From: Begonia masoniana
Taxonomy: Eukaryota > Streptophyta > Magnoliopsida > Cucurbitales > Begoniaceae
DNA: 64,000 bases
Reading direction: 5' to 3'
NCBI GenBank assembly: GCA_022432975.1
Contig: CM039515.1
Location: forward strand, 16,339,488 to 16,403,487
Shown: positions 43,801 to 53,784 of the stretch, in pieces
Layout: every line of letters begins with the position of its first letter
Position numbering within the stretch: position 1 is the first letter of the stretch
Translations under genes and position numbers: made by a program
Notes under the pieces: model-generated
Database searches by the model: none
Seen by the model: only the letters and a program-made list of their open reading frames with translations
What the model was told of the DNA's origin: nothing

Positions 43801-44569
43801 TCTCTCTCCATAATCAGTAGCAAATTTCCTCAATTTACGTGATTTGCTTCTTTTCCATAATCTTCAGCTTTTGAATTTGATTTTCCCTCTAATAAAATTA
43901 CATTTAAATATGAAAATATAAAATTCAAAATAAGGAGAAAAATCTGCTTTTAATAGAGAATTTGCATGAAATATATTAAATTACATTAAGACACAAATGC
44001 TGCAGCACTATATAGAAATTTCAGTAAATTCATATCAATTTAATATTGCAATCATTCAATTCATATAAGTTTTCTTATGTAAAATTAGTATAAAATGACT
44101 CTAAAATAAGAGTCATCAACCATCTAGCCCTCCTTCTTTTCCGGAGGCTTGTTCAGAAGACCTCATACTTCCATTTTGCAGATCTGAGGTTCTTGAAGAC
44201 TCTGTTCGTTTAACGCCTTTAGCTCTTCAGGAGGCCGAACTTCAATTTCATACTCTAGTTACTCCTCCTGCTTGTGAGTCTTCCCCTGAGCCAGCCAGTC
44301 CAATGGATGTATCTTCTGCTGGACCCCCTGTCGAGCCATCATCCTTTGCTTCTCTCGTGGACCACTCTACCTGTATAGACTCAGTAGACTCTCCAGACGC
44401 ATCACCACCTCCTCCTCCATGTCTGGACCTGGTAGTCTATCAAGCACCACTCCCTCATGATCTTGAATCCCTTCAAGCCCTCGTGGATGATTACTTCTCC
44501 CCGCACCTTGAAGTGGACTCGTGGATCATTCATGCTTTTTGGAAGAAATTTTTAGATTTCTGTAAATAG
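40814..44569 (+). pseudogene. Env-like FYxNL-family gene of the plus-strand Sirevirus, split by an insertion
   Basis: The first part (40814-42491) and last part (44119-44569) are in compatible frames on either side of a 1627-bp insert flanked by ACCAT. The conserved N-terminal domain (residues about 45-290) includes YHDDFKDKKLIPSRGI, VIRMFYANL, YVYGKHIVLTSQSINELL, IRARLLHQMICYNVIPKGGH, and DIGYIILRMMI, ending STLSRMGIKRTH. A Pro/Ser-rich stalk (about 340-475) leads to a heptad-like segment (AQFNALQSSIDSLGTAI). The C-terminal piece is again Pro/Ser-rich and acidic. It is collinear with the hAT gene at 16048-17375. The read-through frame to 42544 ends in insert sequence. Confidence 0.82.
42492..44118. 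mobile_element. 1.6-kb TG...CA insertion (probable solo LTR) in the env-like gene
   Basis: It starts TGTTAGTGATTTTACACAC and ends AAGAGTCATCA, flanked by ACCAT at 42487-42491 and 44119-44123, fitting an LTR retrotransposon product. The left end includes GCAAGTGCACG and AGTATCGATCCCACGAGGA, a terminal sequence type common in plant repeats. A hairpin TGACTCT/AGAGTCA lies at the right end. An internal array with TTCCGCTGCCCAG and CTGCTGCCCAAATTGTTTAC occupies 43495-43710. No coding domain was found; frames at 43392-43709 read the array. Orientation is undetermined. Confidence 0.7.
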
Positions 44570-44883
44570 GAGATTTTTTTTTAAAACTACAATGTTTTTC
44601 TGTTATTCATCTGTTTTTGGTACTCTAATGTTGAATACTCTGTGCTTTACTTATTGATATTCTTTTTTTGAATGCATTGCTTCTGCTGTGTCTCTCTCTG
44701 ATTGTTTTTTATAATGTCAATGGGGAAGAATATATTTGATTGATGATGGATATGCATGTGGAATTAGTTACTGTTACTATGATTTGTGTATGCATATTTT
44801 GGAAATTTGAAATTCTGGATATCTGCATGTTTTTGAAACTCTGGTATGCTTCGTATTTGTTTCTGAAATATATGCATTTGCTA

Positions 44884-44979
44884 TGGGGGAGCTAAGTTTA
44901 TGGGGGAGCTAAGATTATGGGGGAGTAATATTTAATCAAATTTATACTCATAGGTTGTCATCATCAAAAAGGGGGAGAT
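44884..44979 (+). promoter_or_regulatory. Multiple polypurine tracts, plus-strand Sirevirus
   Basis: Three ATGGGGGAG-type tracts (about 44884, 44901 and 44918) precede the terminal AAAAAGGGGGAGAT (44966-44979) abutting the 3' LTR. Repeated GGGGGAG tracts upstream of the LTR are a described Sirevirus trait. Confidence 0.75.
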
Positions 44980-46341
44980 TGTTGACTTAATTAGTGTGTA
45001 AGTCTAGCTAAGTTTTTGATGATGTATTTAAATGTTAAATATGTAATTTGATTATGTTTATTAAATGAGAACAATGATTTATGTAAGGATTTTAATCTAT
45101 TGGAAATGCCCTTGGAAAGAGTATTTTAGTTATCTAATGCATATGATTAAGTGTACAGGACTAAATAGTATAACCTTTCTGGAATCTGTTTCAAAATGCC
45201 TAAGTCCACCGGTCACTAAACGACAAAGGCGGATGAGTGAAATGAAGAAGTCCACCGGTCACTAAACGACAAAGGTGGATGAGTGAAATGAAGAAGTCCA
45301 CCTGTCACTAAACGACAAAGGCGGATGAGAGAAACGAAGAAGTCCACCGGTCACTAAACGACAAAGGCGGATGAGTGAAATGAAGAACTCCATCGCTCGC
45401 TAAACGACAAAGGTGGATGAGAGAAAATGAAGAACTTCACCGCTCGCTAAACGACAAAGGCGGATGTCTTCGAAGAAGAACTCCACCGCTCGCTAGACGA
45501 CAAAGGAGGATGAGATAAAAGCTTCATCATCTGATACCGGTTAGCAGGATAGCACTTTCTCATCCGATGCCGATTCAGTGATTTAAAGATTCATCATCCT
45601 ATGCCGGTTCAACATTTTGAAATTGCATCCACCGATGGCGGTTCAAGATTAAAACAACATTGCCTTCCGCCAGATTTTAAATATAGCACGAAAGCTATAG
45701 TGTACCTCGCCCAGAAGCTTAAAGTCCAGAACATTAATGGCGTCGGGCGACTTGCGCTTTTAGAAAGCAACGGCTACCTGCATTTGTACGAAAGCTGCTC
45801 CAACGGTAACAAAGTTTCCATTATTGGATAAGGAGCATTGAAGTCAAGAGCCGTTTTGAAGACAGAGTATTTAAGCCAAGGTTAGAGCACGAAGGAACAA
45901 CTTTTGCGAATTTTATTCTTGAGCCCTAACTTGCAATTAATCATACTCTGTATTGTTCAACTACATCTCTCGACTCCTAAACTTGAGAATTTGATTTGAG
46001 AGTTTGTAGTTTGTTGTATTCATTCATTCAAACCTGTAAAACCTGAAAGGCAGTGGATTGACGCCCGTCAAGTTCAATCCAGATCTGTAAAAGGCAGTTG
46101 ATCGGAGCCCGGAATTCTGATCTGTTTATTCTCGAGAGGAGAAGGTTAAGGATCTTCAAGGGGTGAACCTTGAAGCGTGGATGTAGGCAAGTTGGCCGAA
46201 CCACGAAAAAATCTTGTGTTGGTTTTTTTTTTCTCTATCTCTGTTATTTTTATTGGTGTGTTGATTTGCTGTGAGATTAATAATTTTAAAAAATACTAAA
46301 AGGTTTAATTCACTCACCTCTTAGACAATCTCGATCCTACA
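44980..46341 (+). repeat. 3' LTR, plus-strand Sirevirus
   Basis: 1362 bp, TGTTGACTTAAT to CGATCCTACA, next to the right GATAC duplication. It differs from the 5' LTR by scattered substitutions and small indels, including in the 46-bp array (45199-45513). The frames at 45065-45265 and 45601-45831 duplicate those of the 5' LTR. Confidence 0.92.
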
Positions 46342-46749
46342 GATACACTCATCTAGTAGCCATAATCGAGATAATGATGTATTTTTGGACTTCATTAGAA
46401 AATTCGAAATACTTCTCCAAATTTTCTGATAAAATGTTCGCAACCCTCAAAGAAATTTTAGAGCAATATAAAAATTGTCCATAAATATACAAGATTTTCT
46501 TCAGCTTCTTATAAAACCATACCTTTTTAGTTGTATGACCAGTCCAATTGATATATCAATAAATGATGAAAATTTCCGGTAAGTAATATATCCTTCAGGT
46601 AACAATAAAGAATCATCCAAAAACAAGAGGTGAACGCTTTTTTTTTTAATATGAAAACAAAAGAAAATAAAATAAAAAAAACTTACGAATCTCTTCACAT
46701 GACACAAAGGCCTAAGGCGGACCTTAATTCTTAAAATTTCACACTATCC

Positions 46750-48701
46750 AATGCTTTTGTTAAAATATTAGCAATTTGTTTTTCTGTCACCATATGTTTC
46801 AAGGTGATAACTTTGTCTTCTACAAGTGATCTAATGAAATGATGTCGAATATCAACATATTTTGTTCTTGAATGCTGAACTGGATTCTTGGAGATATTAA
46901 TAGCAGTATAGCACTCATATTATCACAATATAACGTTATGACATAAGGTGTAACACCGTAGTCCTTGAGCATTTGTTTCATCTAAAGAAGTTGAGTACAG
47001 CTACTACCAGTTGCAATATATTCTGCCTCGGCAGTAGACAGAGAAATAGAGTTCTGCTTCTTGCTAAACCACGACACTTTATTGTTTTTCAAATAAAAAC
47101 ATCCACCGGAAGTACTTTTCTGATCATCCGAATTTCCGGCCCAATCAGCATCACAGTAGCCAACTAGATTTGTATTTATATCAAATGAATACCAAATTCC
47201 ATAGTCAGTCGTTCCACCAACATATTTGAGAATGTGCTTATCTGACACCAGGTGAGACTCTCTAGGATTTACTTGAAACCGAGCACATAATCCCTCACTA
47301 TAACAAATGTCTAGCCGACTAGCAGTTAGATATAAGAGACTGCCAATCATACTTCTATATAGTCGTTCATCAACAGAAGTCCCTTTCTCATCTTTGGAGA
47401 GTTTTTCATGTGTTCCAATTGGTGTTCTTTTGGGACGAGCATTTTCTAACTTGAAGCATTTCAACAAATTTTTGGCATATTTGCTTTGAGAGACAAAAAT
47501 TTCATCATTTCTTTGTTGAATCTGAAGACCAAGAAAGTAATTGAGCTTACCGACCATGCTCATCTCAAATTCGCTGGTCATTTTAGTTATAAAATCTTCC
47601 ACTAGCACCTGTGACACTGAGTCAAACACTATGTCATCAACATAAATTTGAGCAAGTAAGAACTGACTGTTGTGTCGGCGAATGAAAAGGGTTTTATCTA
47701 CTCCCCCTCGCTCATATTCCTTGGATAATAAATACACCGTGAGTCATTCGTACCATGCACAGTGTGCTTGTTTGAGCCCGTATAGTGCTTGTTTGAGCCC
47801 GTATAGTGCTTTCTTCAATCTATATACATACTTGGGATAATGAGGGTCCTCAAAACCCTTCGGTTAAGTGACATAACTTCCTTGTTTAGAAAGCCATTTA
47901 GAAATGCACTCTTCACATCTATTTGATATAGTTTGAACCGTATTGCACAAGCAATAGCTAGTAAAAGTCGGATGGATTCCAGTCGAGCAACCGGAGTGAA
48001 TGTCTCATCAAAATCAATGCCTTCAATCTGTGAATATCCTTGAGCAAATAACTGTGCTTTGTTGCGTGTAATGTTTCTATGCTCATCACTCTTGTTCTTG
48101 TATATCCACTTGGTGCCAATGACGTTGACATCGAGAGGACATGACACTAAATCCCAAACTTGATTTCGAGTGAATTGATCAAGTTCTTCTTGCATTGCCT
48201 CAATCCAGTATTCATCTAGGAGAGCTTCTTTCACATTTTTAGGTTCAATGGTTGAGGTGAAGCATGCCATATGAATCATATCACGATAGTTTACTCTCAA
48301 TTTATCTCTGGTTCGGAGTCCATCATTAAGACTGCCAATGACTTTATCAACAAGATGATCTTTCTGAACACGTGTGGACGGTTGTCTGCAATCTGATGCA
48401 GGTACTTCCACTTCACCAGTTGTGATAGTTGTATCAGAGACATTACCTGTGACACTGGGTGAACAAACATCGGGGACATTAGTGGAAGCTCTGGAACTTT
48501 CATTAACCCTTGGAGAATATCATCTGTAGGCGTATCAACTGTTTCCAAGGAATCATTCACTTGAACATTGACTGATTCAATCACAGTTCTAGTTCGTTTA
48601 TTGTAAACACGATAGGCGCAACTATTGGTAGCATATCCGAGAAAAATAGCTTCATCACTTTTAGAGTCAAATTTTCCTCTGTGGTCTTTGTCATTCAACA
48701 C
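46750..48701 (-). pseudogene. RT-RNase H region of the minus-strand Sirevirus
   Basis: Minus-strand blocks in order: end of integrase (48701-48297, [19 protein letters not shown]), RT N-terminal part (48411-47815: [44 protein letters not shown]), RT C-terminal part and RNase H (47737-46982: QIYVDDIVF, CDADWAGNSDDQKSTSGG, STAEAEYIATGS), then CDNMSAI, HSRTKYVDIRHHFIR and ILTKALDS (about 46920-46750) after a stop. Lesions include frame changes near 48400 and 47780, TGG to TAG at about 46981, and a shift near 46910. The copy is more decayed than the plus-strand Sirevirus pol. Confidence 0.88.
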
Positions 48702-48755
48702 ATAGCATGTACTACTAAAAGGATGAAAATAGTAAAGATTTGGAGTTTTACCTTT

Positions 48756-49845
48756 CTATATCTCGTACGGTGTCATAGAAGTTCCTCCATAGATATACAC
48801 GCGATTGATGGTATAGCATGCCGTGTTCATTGCTTCGGCCCAAAACTTCTGTGGAACATTTTTCTCGTGTAACATCACGCGAGACATTTCTGCAAGAGTT
48901 CGATTTTTCCGTTCAATAACTCTGTTTTGCTGCAGTGTTTTTGGTGCCGAGAACTCGTGAGATATGCCAAGTTGATTACAGAAGTCGGAGAATTCTGAGT
49001 TTTCAAATTCTCTTCCATGATCGCTACGGATTCGAATAATGTCTATGATGCCACATTCTTTTTCACGTTGAAGTTGAATACACAAGGCTTTGAAGGCCTT
49101 GAATGTATCGAATTTTTCTCTAAGAAACTCCACCCATGTAAAGCGTGAAAAATCATTAACTGAAACATAGGCATATCATTTGCCTCCAATGCTTTCCAGA
49201 GGCATCGGTCCCATTAAGTCCATATGAAGTAATTCGAGCACACGAGTGGTTGTTGTCGTCTGTGACTTCGGGTGAGACACGTTGGTTTGTTTATTTATTT
49301 GGCATGGACCACACAAACGATTTTCATCAAAATTTAGCTTGGGAATCCCACGGACAGCTCCCTTTGAAAATAATCATCTTTAGCATCCTATTATTGACGT
49401 GTCCCAATTTTTGATGCCATAAAATTGAATCCTCCATGCTTGACCTATAACAGGTTGAAGATGATGAGATAAGATAACAATTATCTGCAGACCTTACCCC
49501 TTCTATGATGCAGTTTTTGTCAAGATCCGAGACTGTGCACTTTTCATGAGTGAAATAAATGTTTAAATTTTGATCACACAGCTGGCTAATGCTTATCAAA
49601 TTAGCCTTCAGACCATCTACCAGAAGAACATTCTCCAACTGTGGTAATCCAGGAACATCCAGTGTACCTGAACCTATGACACTCGTCTTCACACCGTTCC
49701 CGAAAGTTACTTTTCCCATACGATCAGATGTAATGTTTTTCAAAAACCTCTTTTCACCAGTCATATGCCTAGAGCATCCACTATCAAAGTACCATGCATA
49801 AATTGTAGTAGCTTTTAGAGACGTATGAGTAACATTGCACTTCAA
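48756..49845 (-). pseudogene. Protease-integrase region of the minus-strand Sirevirus
   Basis: Protease with [19 protein letters not shown] (49797-49741) and FGNGVKTSVIGSGTL; integrase zinc finger WHQKLGHVNNRML; core fragment with IRIRSDHGREFENSEF, APKTLQQNRVIERKNRTLAE and FWAEAMNTACYTINRVYI. Catalytic DSG is present. The first Asp region of the integrase lies across a broken stretch (49134-49326) with several stops. An in-frame TAG just after LPQQKWV (49855) separates Gag from protease. Confidence 0.85.
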
Positions 49846-49854
49846 TGTAGATTT

Positions 49855-51636
49855 CTACACCCATTTTTGTTGTGGCAGTCTGTAAACAAAAGAATTTCTA
49901 GCAGTACCTTGTCTTAAATCAGCAAGATAGGTAAAGTATCTAGGTCTAATATGACCTCTACGATTGCAGTAATGACAAATTGAATTAAATTTGTTACCTT
50001 TTGTGAAAGGTGTGGAATTAGACTTTGACTTTTGCTTCATTCTCGGATCATTCATTGCAATTTGTTTTCCTTTGTAATCAGAACTCTTTATTTGCATCGT
50101 TTGAGATACCATACTTTGCTTTTGCTCGTAGGACATCGTAGGTGACATTAAAAGCTTCCCTTTACTTCCAGGTCGAGAAAATTTTATTTGTGCTCCTGAA
50201 CTTTCTCCTCTGAACCCTAATCCAGTGCGATCACAGCTGGGTTTGCTGACACTCAAAATATCATCCAGTTTAGTTGAACCTGTATTTAACATTTTAACAT
50301 TTTTCTTCAAGTGATTCAGCTCGTTGAGTAGTTCTGTCTCTTTTTCTTGACTCATTCTTAATTCAGCTTCAAGTTCAGAGACCGATTTTTATAGGTTGAT
50401 CTTCTCAATTTTCAGATCTTCATTCTAAATACGAAGACATTGATTTAATCTGACAAGCTCAATCCATTTCTCATGAAGATACTTATATTCTGCAATGAGG
50501 TCTTCTTTGGTAACTTCATCTTTAATTTCATCACTACAATCGGATATATCATCTCTGACTTCGTGTGCAACACCGCTATTTTTGGTAGATTCAGTTTTAC
50601 CTACAAAAGCAACATGATTGTTTGGAAATTCATCTTATTTTTCTGATTCATCATCACTCCACGTAGTATTGAGAGAGCTTTTTTTTTTAAGGTGTTAGCG
50701 CATTCAGCTTGTATGTGCCCAAAACCATCACATTCTCTACATTGAATTCCTCTGTTCTTAACAGATTGATCTGGAGCATGATTGTCTTCCTTTTACTTCT
50801 TATTGCTTGACAGACCTGGTTTTGTATGACTGACATGGGGTCTGACACCGCAATTATTGCTACCAAACTTTTTCATAACACGGCTGAAATTCTTTGATAA
50901 TAATGCAAGAGACTCTTCAAGATCATCTTTATTATGAACATTCAAGTCTTGTGTGTCAGTTTTTAGTGCTACACCTTTGAACTTCTTTGTTGCGATGTCA
51001 ATCCCACGATTCATTTCAAAAGTTTTAAGTGATCCTATTAGTTCTTCCAATTTCATTTTGGAGACATCTTTAGCTTCTTCAATTGCAGTAACTTTATAAG
51101 CAAAGCGTTGTGGAAGAGACCGTAGAGTCTTTCGTACCAATCTCTCTTTAGAGAAGGTTTCACGAAGTGCAAATGCCTCATTGGCTATATCACATAGTTT
51201 GGCATTGAATTCAGCAATGCTTTCTTCTTCATGCATTTTTTAATTTTCAAACCTTGTCGTGAGCATTTGCATCTTTGATAGCTTCACTGTCGATGTTCCT
51301 TCATAAGTAGTTCGAAGAATCTCTCATGCTCTTTTAGCTAACTCACACGTTGAAATAAGTCTGAACTGAGTAAGGTCAACACCATTAAAAATAGCGTTAA
51401 GTGCCTTTGAATTACTATTTGCCAATGCATCTTCAGTGACGACCAATCTTCTTCAGATTTAAGAGATATGACACCTCCTTCGTCAGTAGTCGTCGGAGGA
51501 TTCCATCCTGTTAAAATAGATCTCTAGGCCTTCTCATCGATAGCCTTGATGAACGCTCTCATCCTAGCCTTCCAGTAAGCATAGTTACTTCCATCCAATA
51601 GTGGCGGACGCATGGTTGAACCTCCTTCCTTCATAG
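49855..51636 (-). pseudogene. Gag of the minus-strand Sirevirus
   Basis: The start is near 51634 (MKEGGSTMRPPLLDGSNYAY, then WKARMRAF), about 60 bp after the PBS. The Gag core continues at 51236-50793 (EESIAEFNAKLCDIANEAFA, LRSLPQRFAYKVTAIEEAKD). A zinc knuckle CRECDGFGHIQAEC is at about 50740-50699, and a second knuckle at about 49977 has lost its last Cys (CHYCNRRGHIRPRY). Several stops and shifts interrupt it (for example near 51300, 50770 and 50380). Confidence 0.82.
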
Positions 51637-51691
51637 AGTCTATTGTACCAAGATCAAATCCCGTGGATCTCGCTTAAGAAACAGAAATGAA

Positions 51692-51705
51692 CTGCTCTGA
51701 TACCA
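51692..51705 (-). promoter_or_regulatory. Primer binding site, minus-strand Sirevirus
   Basis: Minus strand TGGTATCAGAGCAG lies two bases after the LTR end and is an exact initiator tRNA-Met complement. Confidence 0.85.
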
Positions 51706-51707
51706 AT

Positions 51708-52683
51708 TGAAAGATCAAGGTTAGACACTTGATGCCCTAGTGTATGTGAAACACTCGGTGGGACACCAATTAATTATAATGATAATAGACAATGATAAAG
51801 TGCAGAAAATAATGAGACACAAGGTTGGTAACGCAGTTCGACAATTGCCTACGTCTGCGGGGCCACGCCTAGAATTAAAAATCAATTCACGAGTTCTCAA
51901 AGTTACAAAACAATCGGGCTTATACAAATAAAGACTCTCTCTTATTTTTGTCGCTGCCTCTCACTAACTTCCCCAGTAAATCTGTTTTTGCGAGCTCCCC
52001 TCAACTTATAATCGATCCCTCCCGGAATCTGAATGTAACAAGATCCCCTTGTTGATGGTGACTCCTCTCGAAATCCGTGTATGGTAAGATCCATTTGCCC
52101 ACGATCAGAACTCCTCTCGAGTTCCAAGCAATCTCCTCCCGAGACTGAGTCTCAATGTAAGAAACAGAATCGCACCTGGGACACTGTCGATGACACTCGC
52201 CGTTGTCTAAGGATGCATCAAACTAACACACTCTGAAGATAATCAGATCAGCTCACAAATAGAGTGTGAATACATTCAATCAAAGATCAAATGAATAACC
52301 AAAGAACAGCGGCGTGCACAAGAAAAATCCCAAGAGACAATATTTGTTCCGCACACGTCTAATGGAAAGATAGTGTTATATATGATATGCAATTTTCCAT
52401 CTTAGAGGAGTAATTCAATTACCATCTTTAAAACATATTTGCAAGAATAAAGGAAACATAACTTTCCTGTTTTGCACGTGGACATCGCACATAATATTTT
52501 AGAAAGGAATCTCATAAACAATTAGACCGAATTCAAAGCACTCCAGGAATATAATCTTTGTTTCATATAATTACTTATATCGCAAAGATCTCATGATATG
52601 AATCCGAGAATCATAATAGGAAAGATATTAATTTCCTTAAAATATATTTGCCAAAAACATATGCCAACAAATAAACATTAACA
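51708..52683 (-). repeat. 5' LTR of the minus-strand Sirevirus
   Basis: 976 bp, TGTTAATG (52683) to GATCTTTCA (51708) on the minus strand, followed on the right by GAAAC (52684-52688). Closely similar to 31148-32125. Confidence 0.88.
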
Positions 52684-52692
52684 GAAACTTTA

Positions 52693-53778
52693 TGTTGTAC
52701 AGAGCTTTAAGAACGTGATTGTCTAAGAAGGGGGGGGATGAATTAGACTTTTTAAATTTCTTAACCTAAACGTTTTCTCTCTTTGTAAGCAATTACTAAA
52801 ATTATCGCAGCAAGCAAGCAAACAAGGTAAAGTAAGAGTTAGAGAGAAATTGACACCGTAATTTTTAACGTGGTTCGGCCAATCTTGCCTACGTCCACGC
52901 TGCAAGGCTCCCCCTTGAAGATTCCTTTCTTCTCCTCTCGAGAAAACTAGATCGAACTTCACGGACGTCGATCTACTACCTTTTACACTTTGATTGATCT
53001 TCACGGGCGTCAATCACGGGCGTCAATCACAGCCTTACAACTTTTACAAGATAGAAGTATTGAGCACAAATACTACACTCTCTTAAAGAGATAAATCTCA
53101 AGTTCTAGGGCAGAGAGAGAGGTATACAGACTTTTTGCTAAAAAGGCTCGTAAGAGTATGTTGTTACTGTTCAATAGATTGGCAAAAAGTTATTCTCCTG
53201 AGCTTTGTTCTTCCTTTTATACTCTGTTAGTAATCTGCCTCTCATCCAGAGAGGTCCTTGTCTCTGTACAAAAATATGACCGTTGGAGAGCTTTCGTTCA
53301 CAGAAAAACTAGTCGTTGTGTTCTGGAGTCACTATCGCTCACGGTCTTTAAAGTCTGGACGATTGAGTCTTTGGACCAATGAGCTCGGATGAATGCGTCT
53401 TTCATTGTCGTGGACAACTGCATCTGTCATTAGTGTGGACGACTGCGTCTTTCATTTACGTGGACGACAGCGTCTATCTTTCGCGTGGACGACTGAGTTT
53501 ATCTTTCACGTGGACGACTACGTTTATCTTTCGCGTGGATGACTGAGTTTATCTTTTACGTAGACGACTGCGTCTATTTCAGTTTTATTTCACATGGATA
53601 ATTGACTGTGGACTAATAAACACTTAACCAAAATTCGTCAGAAAAACATAATATTATTTTCAAAGGGCATTTCTAGATAAATACAATTTATGGTATAATC
53701 CAATATCATGTTAATCATAATCATCCAAATTAAACATAATCATAAAAAATATAGTTACTTATACGCATTTAAGCTAAC
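52693..53778 (-). mobile_element. Solo copia/Sirevirus-type LTR
   Basis: 1086 bp read on the minus strand from TGTTAGCTTAAATG (53778) to TGTACAACA (52693). CTAATTCATCCCCCCC and CTTAGACAATCA near its 3' end match the end region of the plus-strand Sirevirus LTR. ACTTTA flanks both sides (52687-52692, 53779-53784), one base longer than usual. No internal region. An array with GTGGACGACTGCGTC-type units (about 53385-53600) is a LTR minisatellite. It abuts the minus-strand Sirevirus, whose right GAAAC lies 4 bp away. Confidence 0.78.
53385..53600. repeat. ~25-bp GTGGACGAC array in the solo LTR
   Basis: About eight imperfect units of the form CGTGGACGACTG(C/A)GT followed by TTATCTTTCG or CTTTCATT. 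It occupies the same region of the LTR as the 46-bp array of the plus-strand Sirevirus and shares the GACGAC/CGAC core. Confidence 0.7.
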
Positions 53779-53784
53779 AACTTT

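Larger units (their letters stand above)
34401..46341 (+). mobile_element. Plus-strand Sirevirus (Ty1/copia), full length with internal insertion
   Basis: LTRs of 1365 bp (34401-35765) and 1362 bp (44980-46341) are flanked by GATAC at 34396-34400 and 46342-46346. PBS complementary to initiator tRNA-Met, gag, protease, integrase, RT, RNase H, env-like gene, and repeated GGGGGAG tracts before the 3' LTR identify the Sirevirus lineage. The env-like gene contains a 1.6-kb insertion (42492-44118). A frame change after gag, two in-frame stops and a frameshift make it non-autonomous. The near-identical LTRs make it one of the younger insertions here, nested in an older Sirevirus. Confidence 0.92.
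31148..52683 (-). mobile_element. Minus-strand Sirevirus (Ty1/copia), interrupted
   Basis: Two ~977-bp LTRs (31148-32125 and 51708-52683) start TGTTAATG on the minus strand and are flanked by GAAAC at 31143-31147 and 52684-52688. The order on the minus strand is 5' LTR, PBS, gag, protease-integrase, RT-RNase H, env-like gene, polypurine tract, 3' LTR, which is the Sirevirus arrangement. Another Sirevirus (34401-46341) sits between the RNase H and env-like genes. Without it the element is about 9.6 kb. All frames are broken. The two LTRs differ by scattered substitutions, indicating an older insertion than its guest. Confidence 0.9.

Noticed and set aside
42492..44118. Helitron, suggested by a hairpin followed by CTAG at the right end
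   Set aside because: Ends are TG...CA with a 5-bp duplication ACCAT; Helitrons make no duplication and begin TC.
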